DNA of 64,000 nt from Phycicoccus sp. Soil802 (GCF_001429605.1 NZ_LMSS01000007.1:1-64000), one strand, 5' to 3'. Counted from the first letter of the stretch, positions 40,519 through 50,483 are shown. A program made the numbers and translations. Notes: generated by a model from the letters alone, not told the origin.

Positions 40519-41076
40519 ATGCGGGGGATCCGACAGCATCCACTGACCCAACCGGTCGCCGTCCTGGCCGCGGTCGTGCTCGTGTGCGTGGCCACGGTCG
40601 TGGTCCTGCGCACCGTGCCGCACCAGGCGCGCCTCGAGCGATGGCTGGAGAAGCAGCCGGGCGTCACCAGCGCGGGCGTGAGCGCCGGGCCGATCCGGGA
40701 GGCCAGCGACTGATCCCCGACAGCCTGGGTCGGCCTAGACGGCGAGCTCACCCCGGCGACGTACTCGCGGTTCGCGACCGCGTACGAGGGCTATCTGGTG
40801 GACCATGCGTGGGCTGGCACCTGGGGGCTGACGATCTCCAGCGGGACGGTGACGCTGCCGGTCGGGAACCACGCGGCCAACGTGGCCATGCGGGACCTGC
40901 TCGGCCGGATCGCCACCGACCCCCACGTGGTGGAGGTGAGGTTCGAGGACCGGTACATCTACGTAGTCGTCGTCGAGTCGGTGGACCCGGCCGCGACCAC
41001 GGCCCACCTCGGCCCGACCCTGGCTTCCCACGACAGGGTGCGGGTCATCCGCCCCGGCGAAGTCCTGCACCCCTGA
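40519..41076 (+). pseudogene. 185-codon membrane-anchored protein interrupted by one in-frame TGA
   Basis: ATG 40519 opens a frame with one N-terminal transmembrane helix (VAVLAAVVLVCVATVVVL) and a linker, stopping at TGA 40711-40713. The same frame continues without another stop for 121 codons to TGA 41074-41076 and has normal GC3 and a folded-looking sequence (YEGYLVDHAWAGTWGL, RFEDRYIYVVVVE). A TGG-to-TGA change is the simplest explanation. GTG 40798 could allow reinitiation of a soluble remnant. Recoding is possible but no selenocysteine signal is apparent. Family not recognised. Confidence 0.7.
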
Positions 41077-41080
41077 GTCA

Positions 41081-41116
41081 GTGCGGAAACGCCCGGAAAC
41101 CCGGGCGTTTCCACAC
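41081..41116. terminator. Bidirectional terminator hairpin
   Basis: GGAAACGCCCGG pairs with CCGGGCGTTTCC, flanked by GTG/CAC, between the interrupted gene and the convergent alcohol dehydrogenase. Confidence 0.75.
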
Positions 41117-41136
41117 GAACTCGGCCCGGTCGGGAG

Positions 41137-42183
41137 TCAGGCGCCGATCGTGGCGGTGTCGATGACGAAGCGGTAGCGCACGTCAGAGGCGACGACCCGG
41201 TCGTAGGCCTCGTTGACCTGGTCAGCGCTGATCGTCTCGATCTCCGCGGCGATGCCGTGCTCTGCCGCGAAGTCGAGCATCTCCTGCGTCTGCGGGATGC
41301 CGCCGATGTTCGAGCCGGCGAGCACCTTGCTTCCGCCGATCAGCGAGAAGGCCCGGAACGAGCTCGGGTCGCTGGGCGCTCCGACGTTGACCATCGCCCC
41401 GTTGGGCTTGAGCAGCGCGAGGTAGTCGTCGAACGGCAGGTTCGCGCTCACCGTGTTGAGGATCAGGTCGAACTGGCCGCGCAGGTCCGTGAAGGTCGAC
41501 CCGTCCTTGGTGGCGCGGTGGTCGACGGCGCCGAACCGCGTGCTGTCGGCCTGCTTGGCGGTCGACTGGCTGAGGACCGTCACCTCGGCCCCGAGGGCGG
41601 CCGCGAACTTCACCCCGAGGTGTCCGAGTCCACCGAGGCCGACGACGGCCACCTTGGTGCCGGGACCGGCCCCCCAACGCTTGAGCGGGTTGTACGTCGT
41701 GATGCCGGCGCAGAGCAGCGGGGCCGCGACGTCGAGCTCGAGGGCGTCGGGGATGCGGACGGCGAACCGCTCGCTGACGACGACCTGCTGGCTGTAGCCA
41801 CCCATGGTCTCCTCGCCGTCGTAGCCCTTGCCGTTGTAGGTCATCACGGCACCCTTGGCGCAGAAGTGCTCCTGGCCGTCCTTGCAGTACTCGCACTCGC
41901 CGCACGAGTCGACCATGCAGCCGACGCCGACGCGGTCGCCGACCCGGTATCGAGTCACCCCGTCGCCGACGGAGGAGACGACCCCCGCGATCTCGTGGCC
42001 GGGGACCATGGGGAAGATCGCGCTGCCCCACTCCTCGCGGACCTGGTGGATGTCGCTGTGGCAGATTCCGGCGTAGGCGATGTCGATGGTGATGTCGTCG
42101 TCACGCAGGTCGCGGCGCTCGATGGTGGTCGCCGTGAGCGGGGCGCCTGCGGAGGCGGTGGACAGTGCGGCAGTGCGGGACAT
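41137..42183 (-). CDS. Zinc-dependent NAD(P) alcohol dehydrogenase (YahK/cinnamyl-alcohol type)
   Basis: 348 aa. Catalytic zinc ligands in GICHSDI, GHEIAG and the later C of APLLCAGIT; structural zinc cysteines in [15 protein letters not shown]; Rossmann GLGGLGHLG. The arrangement matches the aldehyde reductase branch that usually prefers NADPH. It reduces aldehydes or oxidises primary alcohols; physiological substrate unknown. It stands alone between terminators. Confidence 0.92.
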   Translation of the reverse strand: MSRTAALSTASAGAPLTATTIERRDLRDDDITIDIAYAGICHSDIHQVREEWGSAIFPMVPGHEIAGVVSSVGDGVTRYRVGDRVGVGCMVDSCGECEYCKDGQEHFCAKGAVMTYNGKGYDGEETMGGYSQQVVVSERFAVRIPDALELDVAAPLLCAGITTYNPLKRWGAGPGTKVAVVGLGGLGHLGVKFAAALGAEVTVLSQSTAKQADSTRFGAVDHRATKDGSTFTDLRGQFDLILNTVSANLPFDDYLALLKPNGAMVNVGAPSDPSSFRAFSLIGGSKVLAGSNIGGIPQTQEMLDFAAEHGIAAEIETISADQVNEAYDRVVASDVRYRFVIDTATIGA

Positions 42184-42277
42184 GAGTCTCCTCAGGGGTT
42201 CGGGTTTCAGTCACCGTCAGGGGACAAGTCCGCACCCCGTGCTGCTATTCCGCCCCGGGCGGCCGGGCTCCGCGGCT

Positions 42278-43606
42278 TCAGGCGGCCTTGGAGATGCTGC
42301 TCACCGTGGACCAGGCACTGGTGCCCATCCCATTGGTGGCGTTCACCCGGACCTGGCAGTAGGTGTACCCGGTCAGCCCGTAGTGGTTGTAGTAGATCAC
42401 CGAGGGAGCCGTCGTGGCGCTCTTCCAGGCCTGCCAGACACCGCTCTTCAGGCAGCGGACCTGCGTCGTGTACTTGGTGACGGCCGCGCCGTTGGCCGTC
42501 GCGGCATACCAGCCGTAGTGGACGTAGGTCGGCTTGGGCGAGGTGAGGTAGCGCGGCGAGGGCGGAGCGGACGGCACGGTCGCCGGGATGACCGACTTGG
42601 CCGACGACCAGGCGCTGAAGCCCGAGCTGTTGCCGAAGGTGACGCGGAAGCGGTAGGTCCGTCCGTTGGTCAGTCCGGTGATCGTGGTGCCCGTCGTGGT
42701 GCCCGCAAAGGTCTTGTACGTCGGGTCGTGCCACCCGTTGAAGCTCGGTCCCCAGAGCTCGGTGGTCACCCGCACCGACGTCGTTCCGCTCGGCGGGGTG
42801 CCCCAGGCGAGCTTCGCCGAGGACGGTGCGCGGGTGGCGGTCAGGGTCGGCTGCGCGGGAGTCTTGTTCCAGACGTCCGTGATGCAGGACGAGTTGGTGG
42901 TCGGGGTCCGGTAGGCCATCTTGGGCAGGGTGTCGAACGACGTGCTCCCGTTGAAGATGGTCGGCATGACCACGGTCCCCGACGACGTGCAGGCGCGCAG
43001 CGTGCCGGGGTCGACACGGGTCCCCTTGATCCCGCCCTCACGCACCTCGAAGTGCAGGTAGTTGGTGGTGCAGGGGGCACTGTCGCCCCAGTGACCCATC
43101 CGCCCGATCATGGTGGCCGGTGTGACCAGCGCTCCCTCCGCGACGGCGATCGAGTCGAGGTGGGTGTACTTCGTCACCTTGCCGCCGCCGTGGTCGACCC
43201 AGGCCCAGGTGCCATCGGTCTGGGTGGTGGTGGTGCCGCAGGTCTGCTCGGTGGCGCCCACGTGGAAGATCCCGGCGCCGGCCGCGTAGATGCCGTCTCC
43301 GCGGGCACCGAGGAAGTCGATCGCCCAGTAGCCGTGGTAGTGCTCACCGTTCGAGCTCGTGCAGTTCGTCCTGACGCAGCTGATCGTGGCAGGGGACCGC
43401 AGGGGGGACCAGATCGGTGCGCTGAACGGGTGCGTCGAGCTCGCCGCAGGGGCCGTCGCCGTCGTCGTCGCTCCGGCCGCGCTGGTGTGGCCGTGCAGCA
43501 GACCAGCAGGTGACACCGCGAGGAGCCCGGCGGCGAGGGCGAGCACGGCGAGACGAGCCAGCCAGGACGTTCGCCCAGAAGGGCGGGGCGAAGTGGCAAT
43601 GGACAT
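42278..43606 (-). CDS. Secreted M23 peptidase with fibronectin type III domains
   Basis: 442 aa. A signal peptide is likely (Arg-rich start then [20 protein letters not shown]). The M23 (lysostaphin-like) domain holds HYHGYWAIDFLG and YLHFEVREGG, matching the HxxxD and HxH zinc motifs, though the first His of HxH is Tyr. Residues ~265-442 form two FN3-like repeats (TYRFRVTFGNSSGFSAWS; TYCQVRVNATNGMGTSAWS). Cell-wall endopeptidase activity is likely if zinc binding is kept. About 200 bases upstream contain no gene. Confidence 0.88.
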   Translation of the reverse strand: MSIATSPRPSGRTSWLARLAVLALAAGLLAVSPAGLLHGHTSAAGATTTATAPAASSTHPFSAPIWSPLRSPATISCVRTNCTSSNGEHYHGYWAIDFLGARGDGIYAAGAGIFHVGATEQTCGTTTTQTDGTWAWVDHGGGKVTKYTHLDSIAVAEGALVTPATMIGRMGHWGDSAPCTTNYLHFEVREGGIKGTRVDPGTLRACTSSGTVVMPTIFNGSTSFDTLPKMAYRTPTTNSSCITDVWNKTPAQPTLTATRAPSSAKLAWGTPPSGTTSVRVTTELWGPSFNGWHDPTYKTFAGTTTGTTITGLTNGRTYRFRVTFGNSSGFSAWSSAKSVIPATVPSAPPSPRYLTSPKPTYVHYGWYAATANGAAVTKYTTQVRCLKSGVWQAWKSATTAPSVIYYNHYGLTGYTYCQVRVNATNGMGTSAWSTVSSISKAA

Positions 43607-43803
43607 GGACAGCTCCTCGGGGGCGTGAGCTCAGGCAAACAGCGGTCGCTGGAGACCGGCAGGCGGGGTTCACCCGATGGTTGCAGCCCATACACGTGGA
43701 CGGGCGCCAACCGACGGATTCAGGGGTCGACGCCAGAGGATACGCCCAATCACACCCGTTCGGACGATGAGCGCAGTCGCCAGTTCAGGCGATGGCGATC
43801 TGC

Positions 43804-44583
43804 TCAGAGCTTCTTGGCGAGCGCAGCGGCCACGTCGCGGTAGGCCTTCGCGCCCTTCGAGGTGCGTGAGGTCGCCAGGATCGAGCGCCCCACGGCCGGC
43901 GCCTCCGCGAACCGCACCGTCTTCGGGATCGGCGGGTCCAGGACGGGGAGGTCGTACCGCTCGCCGACGTCCGCGAGGACCTCACGGGCGTGGTTGCTGC
44001 GGCCGTCGAAGAGGGTGGGCAGGATCCCCCACACCTCGAGGTCCTTGTTGAGGATCTTCTGGACGTCGCCCACCGTGTCGAGCAGCTGGCCGACACCACG
44101 GTGGCTGAGCATCTCGCACGGCATCGGGATGATCAGCGCCTGGCTCGCGGTGAGGGCGTTCAGGGTCAGCACACCCAGGCTCGGGGAGCAGTCGAGCAGG
44201 ATCACGTCGTACTCGTCGCGCACCTCCTCGAGCGCCGTGCGCAGCACGTACTCCCGACCGGGCCGCGGCAGCAGCTGGGCCTCGGCGCCCGCGAGGTCGA
44301 TCACGCTCGGCACCAGGTCGACCCCGTCGTCGCAGGCCACCCGCACGTCGGCGATCGTCGCCCTGCCGAGCAGCACCTCGTTGATCGAGCTGTCCACCTC
44401 GTCGGGGTCGACACCGAGGCTGAAGGTCAGACAGGCCTGCGCGTCGAGGTCGACGAGCAGCACGCGCTTGCCCTGTTCCGCGAACGCCGCGCCCAGCGAA
44501 GCGACCGACGTCGTCTTCGCGACGCCGCCCTTCTGGTTGGCCACGGAGACGATCGTGGCCGGCTTCGTGCGGGTGCTCGCCAC
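43804..44583 (-). CDS. ParA/Soj family ATPase (orphan)
   Basis: 259 aa from GTG 44583 (ATG 44640 is possible). Deviant Walker A NQKGGVAKTT, VLLVDLDAQACLT and LLDCSPSLGVLTLNAL identify ParA. No parB, parS-like repeat or chromosome-partition context is nearby. Rv3213c holds the same position as a Soj-like orphan. It may position a protein complex rather than DNA. It is divergent from the XRE-like gene. Confidence 0.9.
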   Translation of the reverse strand: MASTRTKPATIVSVANQKGGVAKTTSVASLGAAFAEQGKRVLLVDLDAQACLTFSLGVDPDEVDSSINEVLLGRATIADVRVACDDGVDLVPSVIDLAGAEAQLLPRPGREYVLRTALEEVRDEYDVILLDCSPSLGVLTLNALTASQALIIPMPCEMLSHRGVGQLLDTVGDVQKILNKDLEVWGILPTLFDGRSNHAREVLADVGERYDLPVLDPPIPKTVRFAEAPAVGRSILATSRTSKGAKAYRDVAAALAKKL

Positions 44584-44811
44584 CAGTGGCCGCCCTTCTG
44601 CTGTGCTTGCCCTCGGGAGATGGGTATGCCGGTGGGCCAAGTCTGTCAGGTGAGTGCGCCGTCCCCGTCGCCGCCCGTCCCACCGAAACCTGGGATTGTC
44701 CGTGAATCCCGCTTCCGCGTCTGTAAGGTTGAGGCTTCAAGAGCTTCGGTGCCGGGGGGCTGCATCGAGCCGACCAATCGGCAGGCAGCGCCCAGCGCAG
44801 GGGGTGGCAGC

Positions 44812-45735
44812 ATGACATCAGGGGACGCCGTGGACGGCGCCACCCGGGACAGGCCGCGCCCGGGCGATCCGGACGCCTTCTCCGACGCGCTGCGCTCGGC
44901 CATCGCCGGGAGCGGCCGGAGCCTGGAGTCCCTGCGCCGCAGGCTGGCGGAGCGCGGGACCCCCGTCAGCATCGCCACCCTCAGCTACTGGCAGTCGGGT
45001 CGCAGCAAGCCGCAGCGCGGCTCGTCCCTGCGCGCGGTGCTGCACCTCGAGGAGCTGCTCCAGCTGCCGCACGGACACCTCCTGGACCGGATCGGCCCTC
45101 GTCGTCGACCGTTCCTGACCCAGCAGGAGGTCACCGCCGTCGGCCTGCCCATCGACCACCCCGACGCCGAGCTGGCCCTGGCCGACCTGGGCTTCGGGGC
45201 CAACCCGGGCCTGGTCGACGTCACCATCCACGACACCCTCGATGTCGACGATCACGGCGTCGAACGAGTGCGGACCATCCGCAACGTGGTGCGGGCCGTG
45301 CGACCGGGCGCCCAGCGCCTGCCCGCGCTGCTGACCATCGACGTGCCGAGCGGTGAGCGCGCCGAGTTCGTGCCGGTGAGCGGGTGCACCCTCGGTCGTC
45401 AGGTGTCGCGACCCGAGGTCGGCGTGTTCGCGGCCGAGCTGGTGCTCGACCGGCCGCTGCGGCTCGGGGAGACCGCTGCGGCCGAGCACCGGGTCCTGAT
45501 CCCCCGCGACCTCGGCTCCAAGCACTGCATCGAGTACTACCTCGTGCGCGAGGTCACCGAGCTGATGATCTGGGTGCGGTTCTCCCCTGCCCGGCTCCCT
45601 GCACGGGTTGTGACCTACAGCACCCTCGGGGGCCGGACCATGTCCCGCCCGGTCCACCTGAACGGTTCGACGAGCGTGCAGCACGTCCTGCACCACGCCG
45701 GGCCGGGGGTCGTCGGGGTCCGCTGGGACTGGTGA
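44812..45735 (+). CDS. XRE-like helix-turn-helix regulator with large C-terminal domain
   Basis: 307 aa from ATG 44812 (GGGGGTGG upstream). The N-terminal 85 residues look like an atypical XRE helix-turn-helix: LRRRLAERGTPVSIATLSYW followed by QSGRSKPQRGSSLRAVLHLE. The remainder is a beta-rich domain of unknown fold (RTIRNVVRAVRPGAQR, CIEYYLVREVTELMIWVRF). No ligand motif is known. The type is common near ParA and the RecB-like gene in actinobacteria. Confidence 0.75.
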   Translation: MTSGDAVDGATRDRPRPGDPDAFSDALRSAIAGSGRSLESLRRRLAERGTPVSIATLSYWQSGRSKPQRGSSLRAVLHLEELLQLPHGHLLDRIGPRRRPFLTQQEVTAVGLPIDHPDAELALADLGFGANPGLVDVTIHDTLDVDDHGVERVRTIRNVVRAVRPGAQRLPALLTIDVPSGERAEFVPVSGCTLGRQVSRPEVGVFAAELVLDRPLRLGETAAAEHRVLIPRDLGSKHCIEYYLVREVTELMIWVRFSPARLPARVVTYSTLGGRTMSRPVHLNGSTSVQHVLHHAGPGVVGVRWDW

Positions 45736-45736
45736 C

Positions 45737-45796
45737 ACCAGCAACCTTTGGCTGGCAGAGCTTGCTGGTTGGTGGACAGGTTGCACCCTGTCCACC
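45737..45796. terminator. Two consecutive hairpins between convergent genes
   Basis: ACCAGCAA (45737-45744) pairs with TTGCTGGT (45762-45769), and GGTGGACAGG (45771-45780) with CCTGTCCACC (45787-45796). They separate the XRE-like gene from the convergent RecB-like gene. Confidence 0.65.
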
Positions 45797-45808
45797 GAGA
45801 AACCGTGG

Positions 45809-46645
45809 CTAGGAGGGGTCCCGGGCAGCTGCGGGAGCCGGCTGCTCGAGGGCGGCCCAGTCGGACTTCTCCGGACCGAACGCCTGGCCCGCCGGACAGT
45901 GCGCCCGGAAGTCGCACCACTGGCAGATCGGGCCGACCTTGGCGGGGAACCGACTCGAGTCGACGCCGAGCTCCGCGTAGTCGTCCTCGGCCCGACGGGC
46001 CTCGCGGGCGATCGACTCGGCCTCGTCGATCTTGCGCTTGAGCGACTCACCAGAGTGCTCGTGGCTGGCGACCGACCCGCTCGGGAGGTGGTGGAGCTCG
46101 ACGCGGACGCACTTGCGCCGGAACATCTTCCACACCGCCGCGGCGTAGAGGGCGAGCGGGAGCGACGTGCGCGCGTCGTCGTCGGTGGGCTCCCAGCGGC
46201 TCATCTTGTAGTCGACGACGGCCAGCTCGCCGGCGCGGTCGTCGAGGCGGTCGATGCGGCCCTGGAGCGTGAAGACCTCGGTCTTCAGCGAGACGGTGCG
46301 CTCGATGCCCAGCGGCTGGTGGGCCGGGTCGACGTCGTCGAGGTAGGCGACCACCTGACCCTGGGCCCGCTCACGCCACGCGATCGACTGGTCTGCGTCG
46401 CGGAAGCCCACGTCGATCCACGACGTGCGCACCAGCTCGGCCCCGGCCGCGGGCGAGCGCTGCTCCACCGGGAGGTCCCACCAGTCGCGCAGGGCGTTGT
46501 GCACGGCCACCCCGACCGAGGTGTGGGCCCGCTGCGGGCGCGACGGCGGGGCCGGGCGGTCGAGGTACTGCATGCGGTAGCGCCGGGGGCAGTCGACCCA
46601 CGCCAGCAGCTTGCTCGGGCTGGCGCGGAACAGGCGACGCGGCAT
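45809..46645 (-). CDS. RecB/Cas4-like PD-(D/E)XK exonuclease with iron-sulfur cysteines
   Basis: 278 aa from ATG 46645 behind CAGGAG; longer starts at 46711 and 46741 lack that RBS. Motifs: DCPRRYRMQYLDRP, VGVAVHNALRDWW, GRIDRLDDR, VVDYKMSRW (active-site D...DYK) and the C-terminal CQWCDFRAHC, giving the four-Cys cluster of the AddB/Cas4 type. It probably processes DNA ends. No CRISPR array or cas genes are in the window. Confidence 0.9.
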   Translation of the reverse strand: MPRRLFRASPSKLLAWVDCPRRYRMQYLDRPAPPSRPQRAHTSVGVAVHNALRDWWDLPVEQRSPAAGAELVRTSWIDVGFRDADQSIAWRERAQGQVVAYLDDVDPAHQPLGIERTVSLKTEVFTLQGRIDRLDDRAGELAVVDYKMSRWEPTDDDARTSLPLALYAAAVWKMFRRKCVRVELHHLPSGSVASHEHSGESLKRKIDEAESIAREARRAEDDYAELGVDSSRFPAKVGPICQWCDFRAHCPAGQAFGPEKSDWAALEQPAPAAARDPS

Positions 46646-46721
46646 ACCCACGAACTCCTGCTGGACGCCGCGCGCGCCGTGACCCTGGTCGCCAACTTCC
46701 CCCGTGCCCATGCCGACCACG

Positions 46722-47339
46722 CTAGGCGGTGCCGCTGACAAAGGCGCGGATGCTGTCGGCGACCATCTGGACCGCGATCGCGGAGAGCAGGAGGCCGGCG
46801 ATCCGGGTCACCAGCACCGTGCCGCTGTCCTTGAGGACGCGGTGCACCTGGCTGGCGAAGCGGAAGAACAACCAGACGACGAACATCGTGGCGACCAGAC
46901 CAGCCGCGACGGCGATGTAGTCACCCACGGCGTCGGCGCGCTTGACCTGCAGCATCGTCGCCACGATGGCACCCGGGCCGGCCAGCAGCGGGGTGCCGAG
47001 CGGCACCAGGGCGACGTTGACGCCGGCGTCGGCGTGCTGCTCCTGCTCCGACCCGGTCAGCAGCTGGAGCGCCACGAGGAGCAGCAGCAGACCGCCGGCG
47101 CCCTGCAGCGCCGGGAGCGAGATGTGCAGGTAGGTGAGGATCTGCTGCCCGAACACGGCGAAGAGGACGATCACGCCCAGCGCCACGAGGGACGCCCGAC
47201 GGGCCGCCGCGACCTTCTGCTTCTGGGTGAGCGAGGAGGTCAGGGCGAGGAAGATCGGCAGGGCGCCGGGCGGGTCCATGATCACCAGCAGGGTCACGAA
47301 GACCGAGCCGAAGGTCTGGAGGTTGATGATGTCGTTCAC
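46722..47339 (-). CDS. MarC family integral membrane protein
   Basis: 205 aa with six hydrophobic helices. Conserved MarC segments are VIMDPPGALPIFLAL near the N-terminus and VPLGTPLLAGPGAIVATML in the middle. Despite the name the family is not an established antibiotic transporter; function unknown. The start overlaps the PHP gene stop by four bases. Confidence 0.92.
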   Translation of the reverse strand: MNDIINLQTFGSVFVTLLVIMDPPGALPIFLALTSSLTQKQKVAAARRASLVALGVIVLFAVFGQQILTYLHISLPALQGAGGLLLLLVALQLLTGSEQEQHADAGVNVALVPLGTPLLAGPGAIVATMLQVKRADAVGDYIAVAAGLVATMFVVWLFFRFASQVHRVLKDSGTVLVTRIAGLLLSAIAVQMVADSIRAFVSGTA

Positions 47340-48196
47340 GCTCGTGCCACCCTGACCACGTCGATGCCGCTGGTTGCCTGTTCCTCGATCTGCGCGAGCA
47401 CTTCCGGGGTCGTGGTGTTCTCGCCGAGCCGGTTCTCCTTGCCCGCGCCGTGGTAGTCGCTCGACCCCGTGACGAACAACCCCAGCCGCGCCGCGAGCTC
47501 GACCGCGTGGGTGCGCTCTGCGGGCGTGTGGTCGCGGTGGTGCGCCTCCAGCCCGGCCAGCCCGGCGTCGGCCATCCGCTCGATGACCGAGTCGTCGACG
47601 GTCCAGCCGCGACCGTTCGCGAACGGGTGCGCCATCACGGGCACACCGCCCGCCGCGCGGACGAGCTCGACGGCCCGCACCGGGTCGGGGGCGTAGTGGG
47701 AGACGTAGTAGCGGCTGCCGTTGCGCAGGACGTCGGCGAACGCCTCGTCGCGGCTCCTCACGAAGCCGCTCGCGACGAGCGCGTCGGCGATGTGTGGCCG
47801 ACCCATCGTCGTGCCGACACCTGCCTGCGCCCGCACCTCATCGATCGTCACGGGTATGCCGTCGGCGGCCATCAGCTCGACCATCCGGTCGATCCGGGTC
47901 ACCCTCGAGTCGCGGGCCCGGTCCAGCTCGTGCAGGAGGCCGCTGGCCTCGGGGTCGACCAGGTAGGCGAGCAGGTGGACGCTGATCCCGCGCTGCGAGC
48001 ACGACACCTCGACCCCGCGCACCAGGTCGACGCCGAGCTCGCCGGCGGCTGCCACGGCAGCCGGCCACCCGGCATACGTGTCGTGGTCGGTGAGGGCCAC
48101 CACGTCGAGACCGGCTCGCGCAGCCTGCGCCACGACGACCTCGGAGGCTTCAGTGCCGTCGCTCGCGGTGGAGTGGGTGTGGAGGTCGATCGGCAC
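47336..48196 (-). CDS. PHP domain phosphoesterase
   Basis: 286 aa. Metal motifs of PHP phosphoesterases: [12 protein letters not shown] at the N-terminus, [24 protein letters not shown] and VTGSSDYHG. Such proteins hydrolyse nucleoside 3',5'-bisphosphates (pAp) or oligoribonucleotides. Coupled to MarC by overlap. Divergent from the membrane protein at 48237. Confidence 0.9.
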   Translation of the reverse strand: MPIDLHTHSTASDGTEASEVVVAQAARAGLDVVALTDHDTYAGWPAAVAAAGELGVDLVRGVEVSCSQRGISVHLLAYLVDPEASGLLHELDRARDSRVTRIDRMVELMAADGIPVTIDEVRAQAGVGTTMGRPHIADALVASGFVRSRDEAFADVLRNGSRYYVSHYAPDPVRAVELVRAAGGVPVMAHPFANGRGWTVDDSVIERMADAGLAGLEAHHRDHTPAERTHAVELAARLGLFVTGSSDYHGAGKENRLGENTTTPEVLAQIEEQATSGIDVVRVARA

Positions 48197-48236
48197 GTGC
48201 CCAAGGGTAGGGCCCCGGCCGTGCCATCATCGCCAG

Positions 48237-49298
48237 GTGTCCTCCACCTCGCGACTGCCGATCCGCGATGCCGAGGGCGCGGACCGCTTCGAGGTCTTCC
48301 TCGTCTGCTCGGTGCTGTCGATCGCACTGACCCGGATGATCCTGGCCGCCACCGGCTTCCCGCAGCTGGGTGGCGGCACCCTGCACCTCGCCCACCTCCT
48401 CTGGGGCGGTCTCGGGATGCTCGTCGCGCAGCTCATGTTCATGCTGTTCCTCAGCCGGGCCGTGCGGAACGTCGCGACGGTTTTCGCGGGCATCGGGTTC
48501 GGGTTGTTCATCGACGAGGTCGGCAAGTTCGTCACGGGTGACAACAACTACTTCTACGAGCCCGTGGCCGCGATCATCTACGGCACGTTCGTCGGGATGT
48601 ACCTCGTCGTCACGTTCGTCGTGCAACGGCATCCCCTGACCGATCGTGAGCGGGTCGTCAACGCCGTCGAGCTGCTGAAGGAGTCCGCAGCGCACGACAT
48701 GGACCAGGCGGAGCGGCAGCGCGCGATCGACCTGCTGCGCGAGGTGGGCGACTCCGAGGCCTTGGCCGGGCCACTGCGCCGCACCCTCGAAGGGCTGCCG
48801 GTCACCGCGGTCTCCAGCTCCTTCATCGCCCGCGCCTACGCACGGGCGCGGCGGACCATCATCGGCCTGCCCCGGCTCGAGCTGGTCAAGCGCACCGCCG
48901 TCGTGGTGGTGCTCGTGTTCGTGGTGGCGTCGATGGTGCGCCCGCTCGTCCTCCTCGCCAGTGGCCCCACGACGAGCGACCTGATCTACGGGCTCTTCAG
49001 CGTCGCCTCGGCGGCTCTGGCCGTCGTGGCCACCGTCCGGTGGGTGCGCGGAGACCGGGAGCGCGCCCTGCGGATGTTCGAGATCGCGCTGCTCGCCGAG
49101 CTGTTCGTGGTGCAGTTCTTCCGGTTGCTCGACCAGGAGTTCGCCGGCTACCTGCTCGTCTTCATCAACCTCGCCCTGCTGGGGTTGTGCCGGGGGTTGC
49201 TGTTCGAGCACCGGAGCCCGCGCCAGACCGACGCGGACCCGGTCATCCCGGTCGGCGAGGACAGCGCCGTCGGGGAGGGGCCTCCCGGCGTCGTCTGA
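48237..49298 (+). CDS. Polytopic membrane protein of unknown function
   Basis: 353 aa from GTG 48237. At least eight hydrophobic helices: four in the first ~135 residues (including [20 protein letters not shown] and [17 protein letters not shown]), a ~95-residue soluble segment, then about four more. The FIDEVGKF helix with acidic and Lys residues in a membrane span is unusual and may be functional. I do not recognise the family. Confidence 0.75.
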   Translation: MSSTSRLPIRDAEGADRFEVFLVCSVLSIALTRMILAATGFPQLGGGTLHLAHLLWGGLGMLVAQLMFMLFLSRAVRNVATVFAGIGFGLFIDEVGKFVTGDNNYFYEPVAAIIYGTFVGMYLVVTFVVQRHPLTDRERVVNAVELLKESAAHDMDQAERQRAIDLLREVGDSEALAGPLRRTLEGLPVTAVSSSFIARAYARARRTIIGLPRLELVKRTAVVVVLVFVVASMVRPLVLLASGPTTSDLIYGLFSVASAALAVVATVRWVRGDRERALRMFEIALLAELFVVQFFRLLDQEFAGYLLVFINLALLGLCRGLLFEHRSPRQTDADPVIPVGEDSAVGEGPPGVV

Positions 49299-49348
49299 CC
49301 CCAGAAGCGGCCAATTGCCCGCTTCCCCGGGCCAACACGCCGCGCGCG

Positions 49349-49380
49349 TCAGGAAAGTCGGCCAGTTGGCCGAGTCCTGA
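49349..49380. terminator. Hairpin between convergent genes
   Basis: TCAGGA..TCGGCCA pairs with TGGCCGA..TCCTGA (49349-49380), a two-segment stem with a small internal loop. Confidence 0.55.
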
Positions 49381-49393
49381 CCGCGCCCTTGGG

Positions 49394-49768
49394 TCAGGTG
49401 GCGACCGGGCGGAGCTCGACGGTCTCGCCCGGTCCGGCGAACTTCTCGGCCACCTCCTCGGCCCGCTCCTGGCTGACGACGTCGATGAGGAAGAACCCGG
49501 CGAACTGCTCGACCGTCTCGGCGTAGGGGCCCTCGGTGATCTTGCGCCGCCCGGCGTGCCACCGGACCAGGCGCGCGTCGGCGGGGTCGCCGAGCGCCTG
49601 GCCGCCGAGCAGCTCGCCGTTGTCGGACATCTCCTGCATCACCGACTCGAAGTCGGCCTCGAGGGACGCCCGCTCCTCCGGCGACAACGCCTGGTGCTCG
49701 GCGACGAAGTCACTGGTGGGGTGACCCCACGGTTGTGGGTTGGAGTGGATGAGGATGACGTACTTCAT
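49394..49768 (-). CDS. YCII/DGPF domain protein
   Basis: 124 aa from ATG 49768. Starts MKYVILIHSNP and has the DGPF/YCII core GRRKITEGPYAETVEQFAGF with a conserved His-Asp environment. Members occur near ECF sigma factors, but none is here. Enzymatic role unknown. Confidence 0.88.
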   Translation of the reverse strand: MKYVILIHSNPQPWGHPTSDFVAEHQALSPEERASLEADFESVMQEMSDNGELLGGQALGDPADARLVRWHAGRRKITEGPYAETVEQFAGFFLIDVVSQERAEEVAEKFAGPGETVELRPVAT

Positions 49769-49964
49769 GGTTGCTGCTCCCTGTCCGGGGATCGGGTGGC
49801 CGGGTGGCCCTGTCACTACCCTGACGGCCCGGAACCGACGGTCTCGATCTTTCGACCCGGAAATCTCGAGAAAGTTCTGCGACCAATCCCGACGCGTCCG
49901 CTGTGAGGGAACCCACGCGGCATACCGGTGTCCCTGCGCTGCGCGCATCGGCAGGATGGGGCCC

Positions 49965-50483
49965 ATGCAATTCGGACGCAGCTACGAGGAGTTCGAGGTC
50001 GGCGCGGTCTACAAGCACTGGCCCGGCAAGACGGTGACCGAGTACGACGACCACCTGTTCTGCCTGCTCACCATGAACCACCACCCGCTCCACCTCGACG
50101 CCAACTACGCGGAGAACACCACGCAGTTCGGCAAGAACGTGGTCGTAGGGAACTACATCTACTCGCTGCTGCTGGGCATGAGCGTGCCCGACGTCTCCGG
50201 CAAGGCGATCGCCAACCTCGAGATCGAGTCGCTGCGCCACGTGGCCCCGACCTTCCACGGCGACACCATCTACGGCCAGACCGAGGTGCTCGACAAGTGG
50301 GAGTCGAAGTCCAAGGACGACCGCGGTGTCGTGCACGTCGAGACCAAGGGCTACAACCAGGACGGCACGCTCGTGTGCATCTTCCGCCGCAAGGTGATGG
50401 TGCCCAAGGACTCCTACCTCGAGGCGCGCGGCGGCGAGCAGCCCGGCCGCCCCGAGCTGGTCGAACCCGCCCCCAAGGACTAG
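49965..50483 (+). CDS. MaoC family (hot-dog fold) dehydratase
   Basis: 172 aa from ATG 49965 (ATG 49956 possible). Hydratase-type motif YDDHLFCLLTMNHHPLHLD, where Asp/His act in R-specific enoyl-CoA hydration, followed by VVVGNYIYSLLLG and the C-terminal FRRKVMVPK. It probably hydrates an acyl-CoA; similar proteins act in (methyl)malyl/mesaconyl-CoA chemistry. Stands alone. Confidence 0.88.
   Translation: MQFGRSYEEFEVGAVYKHWPGKTVTEYDDHLFCLLTMNHHPLHLDANYAENTTQFGKNVVVGNYIYSLLLGMSVPDVSGKAIANLEIESLRHVAPTFHGDTIYGQTEVLDKWESKSKDDRGVVHVETKGYNQDGTLVCIFRRKVMVPKDSYLEARGGEQPGRPELVEPAPKD

Noticed and set aside
43804-44583. Plasmid or chromosome partition locus
   Set aside because: ParA is present but no parB, parS-like repeats or replication genes are nearby; it is the usual orphan at this synteny position.
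45809-46645. Cas4 of a CRISPR system
   Set aside because: The nuclease is RecB/Cas4-like, but no CRISPR repeats or other cas genes are present in the window.
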